NCBI RefSeq assembly: GCF_003285265.1
Contig: NZ_CP030239.1
Location: forward strand, 2,938,501-3,002,500
From: Paracoccus mutanolyticus
GTDB lineage: Bacteria; Pseudomonadota; Alphaproteobacteria; Rhodobacterales; Rhodobacteraceae
Length of the DNA: 64,000 bases
Direction of reading: 5' to 3'
Made by a program: the position numbers and the translations under genes. Every line of letters begins with the position of its first letter. Position 1 is the first letter of the stretch. A model generated the notes under the pieces. It had not been told where the DNA came from. It did no database searches and saw nothing but the letters and a program-made list of their open reading frames with translations. This document shows positions 48,615 through 58,783 of this stretch, in pieces.

Positions 48615-48806
48615 TCAGGCTGGAGCGGGCACGGCGATCGGATAAAGCCGCTCGAAGTCGAACGGGACCGGCAGCATGTTCCCGATGTTCCCGGGCCGCT
48701 TGGTCAGTAGCATCCAGTCGAGGTTCGGTGTCGCCTCGATCAGTCGCCACAGATCCTCCCGCCATTCCGGCTGGATCGAGGCGTGGTTGTCGAACACGTC
48801 CGCAGA
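48615..48806 (-). pseudogene. Phage Gp37/DUF5131-like fragment
   Basis: ASADVFDNHASIQPEWREDL then WRLIEATPNLDWMLLTKRPG and NIGNMLP match the core of DUF5131 (Gp37/Gp68) phage proteins, a radical-SAM-like family (DVF...P...W...LL.LI..TP.L.W.LLTKRP.N). The Cys cluster part is absent. Confidence 0.65.
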
Positions 48807-49007
48807 GGCAGGGCTGCAAGGGCAAGGGGAAAGCGGATCATCGATGGAACTCCAGCTCATCGGGGATGGTGCAGGCTCGGCTTCGTCGCCGCAGGTGAGA
48901 TGAAGATACACGCGTTTGCCTGCGATGCAATAGGAATAACGCAATAGCGTGCTTTTTCTTCCCGCCCCCGACGCCGTGCTAGGCACGTGCAGAAGGAGGA
49001 AAGCCCC

Positions 49008-49225
49008 ATGGCGCTGCCGCGCATCGCCGCATCTTTTGCGGAGGGGATTCCAATGGCCGACTATCCCGTGGCGGAATACAGCAAGCGGGAAATCAAGGAC
49101 GCTGGCGCAGCGTTGCGCGAACGGATGCCCTACACCGAAGAAGCCGTCAGAACGTTCAGGGTCGCCCACAATTGGCGCATGGCCCATGCCTTGCCGATGA
49201 TTAGGGAAAAGCCTTGCCGCCAGCG
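49008..49225 (+). pseudogene. RelA/SpoT-domain protein N-terminal fragment
   Basis: The ATG at 49008 follows AAGGAGGAAAG. MADYPVAEYSKREIKDAGAA then LRERMPYTEEAVRTFRVAHN and WRMAHALPM match the N-terminus of stand-alone RelA/SpoT-like (p)ppGpp synthetase proteins (YSKxxVxxAGxxL...F.VAHNWRxxHxxPM). Catalytic residues lie beyond the break near 49215. Confidence 0.65.
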
Positions 49226-49315
49226 GTCGTGGCGCACGGCGCAAGGCAGGCTATAGCCGGTCAGCGGGTGAAAGCGCCCCGCCCGCAGCCCGATCACGGG
49301 CAGATCCGGGTCACG
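49226..49315 (-). pseudogene. crtY: Lycopene beta-cyclase fragment
   Basis: DLPVIGLRAGRFHPLTGYSL then PCAVR is the C-terminal FHPxTGYSLPxAV block diagnostic of CrtY, in the carotenoid pathway common in Paracoccus. About 28 codons, fused head-on to the RelA/SpoT piece. Confidence 0.7.
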
Positions 49316-49513
49316 GTTTGGCGGGCATAGGCGCTGTTGTTGACCTGTCGATGAAGTGCGGCGCGCCGAGGCTTAGTATCGGGCGCGTGCCGATCGGTCG
49401 CCCTTGAGCATCGACTGCTCGACCTCGTCGGGCGAGGGTTCGGAGCCACTGGCAAGGTCCACTCTGTCCCGGCTTGCCGGACCCACGAACGCGGCCAGAA
49501 CGGAGAAGATCCA

Positions 49514-49669
49514 GTGAACCGGCGGCAACTAAGCCTGTCCCTGAGCATGCAGTTCGCGCTCGTGATGCTGAGCTTTGTGCTGATCGTGGCAACGATCAGT
49601 GGCTTCGGCTATTTCGCCGTCCGCACCCTGACATCGGCACAGGACCGCCCCAGATGCCACCTGGCATGA
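49514..49669 (+). pseudogene. Membrane sensor or chemoreceptor N-terminus
   Basis: From GTG at 49514: VNRRQLSLSLSMQFALVMLS then FVLIVATISGFGYFAVRTLT, a typical first transmembrane helix of a methyl-accepting chemotaxis protein or histidine kinase. It is cut after about 45 codons. Confidence 0.45.
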
Positions 49670-51124
49670 CGCCCAATCCAGATGATCGTCCGCGCCGAAC
49701 TGACGCGTTCGATGCCGTCATCCAGCAGCCAGAACTGCCAAGCAAGACGGCAGCGCATGAGCGCGGCAGAGCGCGAACAAGAATTTCTGGCAACTCTTGG
49801 TAAGCAAGACGAGGAATCGAACCGCGTGACCATCGAATCACATAGCGAGACGATCGGGGAAAGAGTGCAGCGTGACCTTGCCGCGATGCGCCCGCTCCCT
49901 GCGGCTCCCTTCGATGCCTGCGATCAGGAGACGGGCCGCGTCTCGTCGCAATCACGCGCGATAAGGCGAACGTCACAGGTATATCCAGGGCTATATCCCC
50001 AGCGCAGGGAATAGTTCGTCCTTGACCACTCCCCACCCCGCAAAAAGCCCGCCGAGCGATAACTGGCGTTCAGAGTGAGCTATTCAGATCCGCAGCGCTG
50101 GATCGTCACGGCAGTGCCGGGACCGCGCAGGCTGGCAAGACCGGGCGCGGCATAGCTGACCAGCGCCCGCCCCGCGACCTGCGTTTTCGCGATGGGGGCA
50201 AGGGCCGGAATGTTGCAGAGGTCCATCAGATGCAAGGCGGCCTCGGCAACGACACCGAGGCAAGCCGCGACAAGGAAAAGCTCGATCGCAGCCGCTGATC
50301 CGTCAGGCTGACGCAGACAGGCCGTCCATGACGCACGAAGATCTCTTCGACGAGCGGCGGGGCAAGCCCCACCGCGAGCTCGTACATGAAGAAGCCCCCG
50401 GGCCATCAGGCCGGGGGCTCCCCGTGGGGCCGTGCGCATTACCCCACGGGGGATAAGCCGATTATGCGGGTGTGAGGTTCCAATCCGAGCTCTGGCCCCG
50501 CCAAGGTTCCACCCGCACAGGCGGGGCCCTGCCGTAAGGCAGATCACAGCTATGACACGGCTACGATGAACCGTCTATGAAATGTTAAGGAGGTCCGCCC
50601 CTGCGCCGGAGACGACAACTCGAGACGCAGGGGCGATGTGCACCGAGAGAGATTGGGGTCTGGAACGGCGCACCTGGTTCAACGTGCAGGTGCACGACAC
50701 GTTCCACGAAAAGCCCCCGCGCCTTGGGGAGCGCGAGAGCGAAGGCACTGATGACTCGGCTATTAACTCGTATGAACGGCGCAATTCATAGGTTGCGGAT
50801 CATAAAGAAGCCCTGCCGGTCGGGCATGATGGGGTTAGGGAGCTTACGCCTGTAGGGTCCAGGCAACCCCAAGCGAACCCCAGCCTCGCTCACAGCTGCC
50901 GAGGAGGTCTTGTAGTCAAGACAAATGGATGTGCGACCAGCGAACGCCGGATCTCCCGTGCCAGCACGTTCCGCGACCTCTCGCACCGCGCCGTGGCGAG
51001 CGCGAGGGCGAAGGCCGGCTATGACTGTTCGCCGCAATCATAGGTTGCGGATAAACAAAAGTCAACCTGCCGGTCGGGCATGAAGAAGCCCCGCCGGAGC
51101 GGGGCTGGGGTTAGGGAGCTTCGC
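49670..51124. other. Phage-like non-coding and fragment stretch
   Basis: No full gene. Hairpins at 50391-50420 (AGCCCCCGG/CCGGGGGCT) and 50422-50453 (CCCCGTGGGG/CCCCACGGGG) look like phage intergenic terminators. MYELAVGLAPPLVEEIFVRH (minus, about 50325-50386) is a plausible small phage protein start. A diverged tandem duplication lies at 50783-51142. Confidence 0.4.
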
Positions 51125-51142
51125 TTAGGTAGGCCCCAAGCG
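50783..51142 (-). repeat. Imperfect tandem duplication of a phage-type intergenic/gene-end unit
   Basis: 50783-50875 and 51034-51142 share several blocks (TAGGTTGCGGAT, CTGCCGGTCGGGCATGA, GGGGTTAGGGAGCTT, CCCCAAGCG) with indels between them. The second unit also contains a hairpin (AGCCCCGCC/GGAGCGGGGCT at 51087-51106). Confidence 0.6.
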
Positions 51143-51244
51143 TATTCCCATTGCTATCTCTGACACGCCAAAGGCGTTTGCAAGTTGCTTGGTCGTGTCG
51201 AGCCCGGCGTTCCCGGCGTTCATTTGCTCGACCACTTTACTCAT
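51125..51244 (-). pseudogene. ImmA/IrrE-type peptidase C-terminal fragment
   Basis: MSKVVEQMNAGNAGLDTTKQ then LANAFGVSEIAMGIRLGPT, ending at a stop, matches the C-terminal LAxxFGVSxxAMxxRLxxLG segment of phage and ICE ImmA/IrrE proteins. The HExxH zinc domain is missing. Confidence 0.5.
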
Positions 51245-52027
51245 CCAAGACCAAGGTGACTGGCGTACACTGGGCGTACGGGGTGGGCACTGGTTGTGTG
51301 CCTTGGAAATGGGAAGCATCGGCGTGCCGTGTCTTTGGTGTTATCCGCATGAACCAGCCCACTCGTAGGATAAGCGACCTACATTTGCCGCTTCTGAGGC
51401 CGCGTGTTCAGGTCAAGACCAAAGAAGCTGTCCAGAAGCCTCAGCCACAGCTACAGCCTCACATGCCACACAATTTATCTGCCGTATTTTCCTAATTTTA
51501 AGGAGCGTTACATTTGATCAAATCCTCGAACTCATCGTTCCGACGCTGAGTGGCAAACGGCCATGGGTGGCGGCGATTCGATTTAGTAAACGACATCCCC
51601 ACTGACGACGGAACGCAGCCTCAAGGTGTCGAAGTCACTTGGGCGAAGGCAGCATAATGACTGGCCGTTCTGACTCCAGCGCAACTCATCGCCGTGAGCT
51701 GCGGAACCGCAAATGTCGACATCGGCTCCGCAGGAAATTTCTGCCACCCTCGATGATCTCCGTCACGATCGCTAGGTCGTTCCAGACCTGCGTCGCGGGT
51801 ACGGCCTTCACGAGCTGTTTCGGGTGTTCGTTAAGATGCTACAAGAGGTCCGATGTGATATTTGATAGTCACGCCTTGAGAAACCATGACTGGAGGCATG
51901 CAAAGCTTTTTCTGCTGCGAAACGATAACGCGTTTCTGACCAATCCCCGGCACGAGCCGTTGCGCTTCACGTTCCTGCTCGCGCCGAACTTTTCGATGAT
52001 AAGCCCGAGTTCGGCAATCGAGCCGAA
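51245..52027. other. Patchwork stretch without assignable genes
   Basis: A 146-codon open frame on the plus strand (51639-52079) has no family resemblance and unusual composition. LNEHPKQLVKAVPATQVWND (minus, about 51765-51830) looks like a genuine fragment of unknown family. Confidence 0.35.
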
Positions 52028-52198
52028 AGTACGATTCCCCGTTCCCTTGGCGAACAGCCCCTCCTTTGATTCGAAGTGATAGTTGACGGCGGCCAGCCGC
52101 AGCCCGGCCCGGTCGGTGATGTCGCGCACCGAGACGCCGAAATAGCCGTGGTCGGCGAACAGCGCCTCGGCCGCATCCAGCAGCAGGACGCGTCGGCC
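52028..52198 (-). pseudogene. TetR-family regulator N-terminal HTH fragment
   Basis: RVLLLDAAEALFADHGYFGV then SVRDITDRAGLRLAAVNYHF and ESKEGLF is the complete TetR DNA-binding domain (A-x-x-L-F-x-x-x-G-Y...T...I...AGV...YHF..KE.L). The ligand domain is absent. Confidence 0.8.
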
Positions 52199-52545
52199 AT
52201 GACCAGCGAAACAGAGGTGGTCCGGGATTTTCGACCAGCGTCTGCGCAGCTTCAGCAACGCGGGCTGCGGTTTCATTTGGTCAGACGGTTCTCAGGGTCT
52301 GGTTGGGGTATGCATCCACGGCACCTCGCTACCCTCCTCCCTTGTCGGCCGTTTGAGTTATTTGATATGCCGGCGTTGCTCATGGGCGGTCCTTGCGGGC
52401 GCTCTCCTCGAAACTCTCGCGGCGTGCATTAACCCTGACCCAGTCAACTTCGACAGACCTACGTTCGTCCATGAACTAAGCAATTCAAAACGCTAAAACT
52501 TTAAACAGAACGCGCGGGTTGCCGCGCCCAATCAGTGAGGCAACC

Positions 52546-52713
52546 ATGAGCAAGCGACTTTACGCACGGTCGCCTTTACGAGGCACGGTCGGTTCGTCCT
52601 TTTGGGACGAGGACTATTTCACCGCGCGCCAGGTGCGTGAACAGCTTGACGGAATCAGCTGTGACCGAATGACGCGGGCGCGATTAACGACGGGGCGCAT
52701 TAACTCGGGCTGA
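52546..52713 (+). CDS. Small hypothetical phage-like protein
   Basis: MSKRLYARSPLRGTVGSSFW then DEDYFTARQVREQLDGISCD, 55 codons, preceded by GTGAGGCAAC. The YFTARQV...L helix pattern suggests a small HTH. The last few codons run into Alu-like DNA, so the native C-terminus is lost. Confidence 0.4.
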   Translation: MSKRLYARSPLRGTVGSSFWDEDYFTARQVREQLDGISCDRMTRARLTTGRINSG

Positions 52714-52777
52714 GTGTGGTGGCAGGCGCCTTTAGTCCCAGCTACTCAGGAGGCTGAGGCAGGAGAACTCTGCTTGA
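52708..52777. other. Alu-like (primate SINE) sequence
   Basis: The 70 bp read like the B-box-distal part of an Alu left monomer: GTGGTGGCAGGCGCC, then AGTCCCAGCTACTCAGGAGG and CTGAGGCAGGAGAA, with only a few differences from the consensus. Such a string is not expected by chance in bacterial DNA. Both ends join bacterial-looking sequence directly. Confidence 0.88.
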
Positions 52778-54610
52778 CACTCGCGACCAACTGACCCGTC
52801 AATGCGCCCCACGATCATTGCGCCAACTCCGCTGACAGGATTTTCGTAATGCGCCCCACGATCTCTCATCCGCTGACGGAACCCCTCCACCGTGCGACCC
52901 CCACCGCGCGGCTTATGGCGAGCGCGATTGCCAGCCAAGAGATTGAAGGGTTTCGTCTCGACCCGCAGGCAGCAGCCCCGAGTATAGACGAAAATCGACG
53001 CTTCCTGTCGCAGCCGCTCCATGACGGCAGCAAGCCTGTTCTGCGTCGAGGCGGATCCGCGGCTGAACGTCTGCTCCAGGTAATTCGGTCCCAGACGCCG
53101 CAGCCAGCAGATAGGCATCGGGATTCAGGATGCTGCCGATTTGCCGTGCCATGCGGTCTTCGAGCCTGAGAAGTTCCCAGAGACCCAGCTTGGTCGCAGC
53201 GTTGGCCAAGAGGTCCCGGCTTATTCTCAGCATTCTTCCGAACTCGAAGGCAATGATGGTTGCCTCCTTGGCGCTCTTTGGTTCGGCATGGAAGGCGCCA
53301 AGCACGGCCGCATCATTGTCCGGCTCCAGCAAGGCAGGTCGTGTCTGGCCGGAGACTGAAAGCGAGATCCGCGCGGCATTTGGCGCGAAGGCCGCGACGA
53401 CTGAAAGCACGAGCGCCGCAATGACGCCCTCTCCGGCACCGGGCCACACGCCCCCCCCAGGCAAACCCGACATAGACAGGGCGCATACCGGACCATCGGC
53501 AGGGTCAAGCCCATACATGACGACGACGACAATGCGGGCGTTTTCAGGCAGTCGCTTTTCGGCAGGTGGGGATGCAGAGCATTCGTGCCCAGGCGCGCGT
53601 GAATCGCGCGGCTGACACCGAGCAATGCAATGGCGATGCAGAGTGTGCCGTTTCAGTGCTTTTGCTGGCGTCAGCTATCGCTGGAATGAAGGCGGGCCTG
53701 TCTGTTGGTGAAATGGCCCTTGAGTTGATGGGCTTGGTGATCGCGGCTGAAATCCTTCCGGCGTGGATCGGAGGTAGCCATGGGACGACCCGATCATCCT
53801 AGCCGCTGGGCCCTGACAGCCGCCGCATCGTGGCCCTAGCAGGGAGCATCCTTTGACATGCCGACACCCCATGCCGCAAATGCGGCGCCTCTCTGGCCCC
53901 AACGGGTTCAACGGCTGTCGCTGAGAGCTGCGCCCCAGCCGCCAGACGACAGCAACCAGGATCGCAAGCAGCAGCCCCCCGCCCCCCGGCAGTCCGGTGT
54001 CGGGTGGCTGGGGCCCCGAACAGGAAAGTGGCTTTAGGCATGTACACGGTCGAGCAGTACCAGACGCTGCTGCGCGCTTGCCAACGCCCCGGCCTTCGAC
54101 TCGCTGATCCAGGGCCGCACCGGCATCGTCGCCTCCGAGGGCCGCAACGGCAGGCCCGCCGTGACGCCACGTCATCGTCAGGCAACCGGCATCCGCGCAT
54201 CGTCGGCAGCCCGCCATGCACGTCAGCCGATTCCGCGCGCCGACCGGCGCCATGGGAGCCGCAGCCAGCTTGCCGCGGCTATCCGCCGTAGTCGGCCTGG
54301 CCTGCCTCGCCTGCCAAAAAACGGCGGACCAGTTCCTCTCCCAAACGCCGCAGCGGTGCCCCGGTCAGGACGGCGCCGCCATCATCAACATCAGCGACGC
54401 CCAGAATGAGCAGCCACAAGATGAACCCGCTGACTGGGCTGGGCAGCAGTATCTCCGCATCATGTTATGAATTGGGAGGACCTCTAGATGCCGTAATGGG
54501 CCTGCGCTCCTCTGGAGTGCCAGTAATGGCTGGGTCCTCTGGGGGATGATGGTGTAAACGAGGAAAGGGGTCCGCTGGTTTCGGCCCCAGGCATCAGACG
54601 AGGATCAGCC
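52778..54610. other. Patchwork stretch without assignable genes
   Basis: Several peptides look genuine but unassignable: FGRMLRISRDLLANAATKLG and LWELLRLEDRMARQIGSILN (minus, about 53115-53245), MYTVEQYQTLLRA then ANAPAFDSLIQGRTGIVASE in a shifted frame (plus, about 54040-54145), and LLLAILVAVVWRLGR (minus, about 53930-53975, holin-like). None forms a gene. Confidence 0.4.
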
Positions 54611-54700
54611 ATGGACTATTATGCAGGAATTACGCGCCTCTGGAACGGAGCAGCGTTTGCGTAGTCGACGGATCGGGAAAGATTGTTCGCGAGACCAGGT
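54480..54700 (+). mobile_element. IS110-family left end and transposase N-terminus
   Basis: MDYYAGI starts at 54611, and after a small garbled spot LERSSVCVVDGSGKIVRET follows, the RuvC-like DEDD transposase start of IS110 elements (MDYYAGIDVSLExSSVCVVDxxGKIVRE). The AT-poor leader before it fits an IS110 left end. The element is cut after about 30 codons. Confidence 0.75.
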
Positions 54701-55163
54701 GGCGAACCAGGGATACATTTCCGAATTGTCGTAGGGGAAGAACAGCAGGTAGCTTTCGGTCCGCAGCATGTCGAGCGTGGTGAAGAAGCCACCAGAAGCT
54801 AACGATTCTGCGCGCTCGAAGACAGACCTAAGAAGCGGAATCGATGAACTATACGTCCCGCAGCTCGAAGACCAAGATGCCGTCCCCTACACCCCCCCCC
54901 GCCGGCCAAGGAGCAGCAGGTCAGGCCCGAAGTCTCGTCGGAAAATGGCGCAACGCACCACTATCGACACTAAAGTCTCGAAGTAATTACCCTTACAACC
55001 AGTAGCACAGGAGTGGTCAGAATGGCTGGTCAGAATGAAGCAGGCGATCCTGCCACTATTTGCGTTAACTTCTGGATTTAAATCGTAAAAAACTAGAAGC
55101 AGGAAAAACTGGTGGAGCCGAATATCTTTATGGCCCTGTTCCGACCCGGGGCCCTGCCTTGGC
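54701..55163. other. Patchwork stretch without assignable genes
   Basis: FFTTLDMLRTESYLLFFPYD then NSEMYP (minus, about 54712-54790) is a plausible genuine piece of unknown family. The remainder, AT-rich near 55050-55120, shows nothing. Confidence 0.4.
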
Positions 55164-55315
55164 GTGGCTGCTTCCCAGCCGCCCAAGGGCCGCACCATTG
55201 TCAGCGGCGCCGGCAAAGGCTCTGCCGGCATGGCGGCAGCCTTCGAGGCGATGCGGGATGGCCTGCCTGAGGGACTCGTGGTGGCGCCCTACGGCTACCC
55301 TGGCGGACACGTCCG
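55164..55315 (+). pseudogene. Glycerate kinase (GckA/TtuD type) N-terminal fragment
   Basis: QPPKGRTIVSGAGKGSAGMA then AAFEAMRDGLPEGLVVAPYG matches the GxGKAxxxMA motif and following strand of MOFRL-family glycerate kinases. It breaks off at GYPGGHV. Confidence 0.7.
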
Positions 55316-55713
55316 AAACCTGGGCGTGGCCACCGAGGCGGATCGGTCAAGGCCTGCATAGATCATCGCCAAGGACACGCGCCTCGATCCGCCGCGGCCA
55401 TAGACCACTTCGTAGGGCAGGGGTCCCTGAGGAGTGCGGCGCAGTAGGACTGGGAGCTGGGCTTCTGCCCAGAAGCCCTGATCGAGTTTACCAGTTCCTC
55501 GAACCGTCCTGAGCGTCGAACCGATCCTTGACGGCGATCTGGTCCGGGTCGATCTGACGGGCAGCGCCCGCGCTGAGCTGGTCTAAGCCACGTTGAACGT
55601 CAAGCACCCCGGAAAGCTTGCGGGGCTTCTGCTCCTCGTCGATCCCCGAAGTCCAGATCAAGAGCGTCCGCGAGCTGCTTGGCTCTGGCCACGACTAACG
55701 CCTTTACACCGAC
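55316..55713. other. Patchwork stretch without assignable genes
   Basis: Short coding-like pieces only, e.g. PLPYEVVYGRGGSRRVSLAM (minus, about 55360-55425) and LDGDLVRVDLTGSARAELV with a stop (plus, about 55525-55587). Families not recognised. Confidence 0.4.
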
Positions 55714-55818
55714 ATGATCGGATTGCCCCTCAGGCAGAAGTATTTCGCGCGCTACGGCAGCCATCCCGGAAATTCGCAGGCGGGGCTGGCCTACGACCGG
55801 ATCTGGTTGGGCGGATAG
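55714..55818 (+). pseudogene. Branched-chain amino-acid-type binding protein C-terminal fragment
   Basis: LRQKYFARYGSHPGNSQAGL then AYDRIW resembles the F-x-x-x-Y-x-x-x-Y-G-x-x-P...A-x-x-x-Y-D-A strand of LivJ-type periplasmic binding proteins. About 34 codons before a stop. Confidence 0.4.
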
Positions 55819-56096
55819 GCCGGCCTCCCACACGCCGAGCGGAGATCACAATGCCAGGTTGAGATACTTGATCTCCATTCATGATCTCCATATATTCCTC
55901 CAACCCGTATTTCGAAGGGGGCCCATGACCACCTGGACCCACCCCTGCCCCATGACGCCACACCCAGCGATGCGGATCGCGAAGCAGCCGCCCGCGCCGG
56001 AGACGCCACGCGCGGGCGCATCTCTCCGACCGTGCGCGACGATCAGGAGCCGTTCTGCCCTTCCGCATAACGGCCGAGATGCCATCCGGCCCCAGG
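55819..56096. other. Patchwork stretch without assignable genes
   Basis: No recognisable motif on either strand. Confidence 0.35.
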
Positions 56097-56279
56097 TCAT
56101 CGAAATGCGCGCATCGGGCTGAACAGGAGGCGACGGCGGCCCGAGCTTTGGCCGAAGCTGACGCCCAGCACGATGAAGCCGACGGTCATGTAGACGGCCT
56201 CGCCCAGCTTGTCGCCCGACAAGAGAAGCGGCGCGACCAGCGCAATGCATGGCGATGGCGATGGCGCCGCGATAAGCAA
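56097..56279 (-). pseudogene. Cation/proton antiporter-like membrane fragment
   Basis: LGIAYRGAIAIAM, then after a shift LVAPLLLSGDKLGEAVYMTV and GFIVLGVSFGQ, resembles the last helices of CPA1-type sodium/proton antiporters (RGAxxIALAL...). Weak and frame-broken. Confidence 0.35.
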
Positions 56280-57204
56280 TGCCGAGGTTGCCAGGTGGTC
56301 GGATGGATCGGCCAGCAGTCGCCGAGATCATCCGGCAGACGAAGGGAAAGGCATGACCTGCACGTATCTCTGGAACGGGCCAGGCTATTACGGTGCGGTC
56401 CACAGTTCGGTTAGGCAACATATACACATGGGTGATGTGCTGTACAAACGCAACGCCATCTGGAGAGGAATGGCGACCTCAAAAAGCTCGGGATCGGCAG
56501 AGGGCGGGCGCCGCGCGATCTGGCGTGGCAGCGCCGCCTACAAGAGTCAAGACTGTCTCCGATGCTTCCGGGGTGTCGCAGGGTTACGTCTACCGTTTGC
56601 TGTCGAAGCACGGGCACCTTGAGCGCCTCGGAGCGGGCCGCTGGGGCGGCATAGCCGGGGTCGGCGGCTACATGGGGAAGTCGAAAAGCAAGGCCGGTCC
56701 TCTACGGCAATTCGGAGTAGCGACGGCATGACCGCCCTGGCAATCGTACTGATCTAGCTCACCGTCTTCCTCGCGCCTGTCCATGTGGTGGGGTGTGGCA
56801 TGACGCAGGCTCAAGGCTTTCTGGCGATTGGCATAGGGTTCGAGATTTTGGCCATGATGGAAGATGGGAGTGGGGCGCTGATCTGGGGGATTTTAGCCAT
56901 AGTTCGTTCCTTGCCGCAGTGGTGTGGTGCAGAAATGCCGACCTCCGCAGACGATGCTACGCGCGGTGCGCTTGAGATCATGGGGTTGACTGCGCTGCAG
57001 GAAGCCGTCACATCGCCAACGCGGCACTGCCTGGCAGGAAGCGCAAGCGGTCCAAGCGCCATCGAGGATGGAGGACGAGCAAAACCGGTGGTGAAATAAA
57101 AAATATAGCTGAGGCGCAAGAAGTGAGTGTTTATGCATCAGTGAAGGCTTGGCTAAAGTCTCAGGGATCCCCGCCGCGAAAACCATGGCAGCGACGAGAA
57201 CCCG
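56280..57204. other. Phage-like patchwork stretch
   Basis: VSDASGVSQGYVYRLLSKHG then HLERLGAG (plus, about 56548-56632) is a plausible small HTH protein piece. MTQAQGFLAIGIGFEILAMM (plus, 56800 onward) begins a hydrophobic small frame. Neither can be assigned. Confidence 0.4.
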
Positions 57205-57350
57205 GTGATCGCCAAGGTCGAGGAAAAGTCCACCGACTCGGCCATCGCGGTCGCCGGCCATCCGCTGCACGCCATGGCCGTGCATTTCCCCATCGCGCTG
57301 ATGATCTGCACCCTGGGGGTCGACCTGATCTATTGGTGTGGGGGGCGATC
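57205..57350 (+). pseudogene. DUF2231 membrane protein fragment
   Basis: VAGHPLHAMAVHFPIALMIC then TLGVDLIYW is the N-terminal GHPxHPxxVHFPIAL motif of DUF2231 heme-associated membrane proteins, cut after one helix. Confidence 0.7.
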
Positions 57351-57689
57351 CGTTCAGGCCCGCGGCATCTCTCCCCGTGCGACGTGTTCAGCCGCTGGTG
57401 CCGGGCCGAAGCGGTCTACCGTGCGCTATGTCCGCCGCGCTGCATTTCTACTGGGCGGGCTGACGAAGGTTCCCGAGCCGATGGAAGCCGACCCCACCGA
57501 CCTGGATGACCGCAGCCAGGACGAGCCGACCGTGACGCCGTGAGCGGTGCTGCGCTGGCAGGGCTCGTGGCCGTCCGATCGCAGATTTCAGAGCTGGTGC
57601 ATCCCTTCAGTACCAAATCGTCATGTGGGGTGCTCGACGTGCGCTGCAGCGACCGAGGCGAGGACGTCGTTGCGACGCTGCGCGGGCTG

Positions 57690-57957
57690 GCCGAGACGGG
57701 GGGCGTGAGGGGGTGGACCTGCTCGGCCGGATGGTGCTTGCTGCGCCGATCGATCCAGTCGTTGAGCAGCACAGCGCCCCAGCCCGCAGCTGCAATCAGG
57801 GCGGGGAGGCCGAAGAAGATACACAATAGCAGCGCCGCCCATCATCAGGCGAGCACGGTCGGATCGGATTTGCAGTGCCGCGATACCAGACGAGAAAGCC
57901 GCCGATGATCAGGCCGGCGGTTGGCATGATGATGAGCGTCAGTTCAAGGCCGGTCAT
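57690..57957 (-). pseudogene. Small two-helix membrane protein (holin-like), frameshifted
   Basis: MTGLELTLIIMPTAGLIIGG then FLVWYRGTANP, and after a shift CIFFGLPALIAAAGWGAVLL with NDWIDRRSKH. Two hydrophobic helices with a charged tail fit a small phage holin or membrane accessory protein. No family recognised. Confidence 0.4.
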
Positions 57958-58029
57958 AGCTAACCTCCGCAAGATGCGTCGTGCCATCCATATGTAGGCA
58001 TAGATGCCGCCGCCAGGCTATAACATCGA

Positions 58030-58163
58030 GCGGCCCGGCTGCTTCCAGAAGCCGGCCGGCATTGCCGATGAGGGGCAGATTCGGCCTCATGAATGGCAGG
58101 CATCAGGCGGGACTGGAAGTCGATCAGCAGAAGCAGCGAGCGGGTGGGATCGATCAGGGACAT
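58030..58163 (-). pseudogene. Isochorismatase-family hydrolase N-terminal fragment
   Basis: MSLIDPTRSLLLLIDFQSRL then MPAIHEAE is the start of isochorismatase-like hydrolases; D15 in LLIDFQ is the catalytic Asp. A frame change follows and the similarity ends after about 45 codons. Confidence 0.72.
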
Positions 58164-58246
58164 GGGTCATCCTTTCGGGAGAAGGTCGAGGCGTTTTGCC
58201 GCCGCGCTCAGCCATATCGGCAAAACAGAGTCTCTCATCAGGACCT

Positions 58247-58425
58247 TCACATGCGTTTCGAGACGAACATCACGCCGTCATTGACCATCGGTGGCGCCTG
58301 GTGGCCGCTGTCGAGGCCCGTCGAATAAACCCAGGCCGGCTTCAGTTGCGCAACGTTCTCGGTCGTGACCTGCTTCAGGGCGCTGTACATCCAGCCTTGG
58401 CCAGGGTACTTCATCCACCAGCGTC
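58247..58425 (-). pseudogene. PQQ-dependent alcohol/methanol dehydrogenase fragment
   Basis: YSALKQVTTENVAQLKPAWV then YSTGLDSGHQAPPMVNDGVM and FVS matches the first tryptophan-docking propeller blade of XoxF/ExaA-type quinoproteins. It is joined upstream to an Arc-like piece (RSMNAEIVATLV at about 58432-58467). Confidence 0.75.
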
Positions 58426-58475
58426 GCCACAATCTCGGCGTTCATGCTACGATTGTTTCGGCCGCAGCCTTCAGA
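58426..58475 (-). pseudogene. Arc-type ribbon-helix-helix fragment
   Basis: NNRSMNAEIVATLVDEVP is the helix region of Arc/MetJ-type phage repressors (RSMNAEIVARLE). Fifteen to eighteen codons only. Confidence 0.5.
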
Positions 58476-58681
58476 CGCGCCGTACATCGTGTCCGGCACC
58501 ATGACCGTACGCCATACGGGGACCGGCCGCGCGCAGAATCAGCCCTGGCCTCCATTGCCTACACAGGCTGCTTGACAGGCAATCCGCAACCCACGATACC
58601 TGCTATTAGAAGAAAGGCTGGCAGTCAAACGACCCCAAGACCCCCCGTTTGGTCTGGATCGTGTCGCCCGGATCGACGACG

Positions 58682-58783
58682 ATGGAGGTGAAGATGAAGG
58701 CCAGAATTGAGGATCGGTCGATGAACAACCTGATCATCAACCTGATCCGGCAGGCAATGGAGCGTGAAGATGCGCGAGCCTGA
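58682..58783 (+). pseudogene. Second Arc-type ribbon-helix-helix fragment
   Basis: DRSMNNLIINLIRQAMERED then ARA and a stop is the C-terminal helix part of an Arc-family repressor or antitoxin. The N-terminal ribbon is missing. Confidence 0.5.

Noticed and set aside
50455..50530. tRNA-like GGTTCCAATCC stretch
   Set aside because: No acceptor, D or anticodon stem can be drawn around it.
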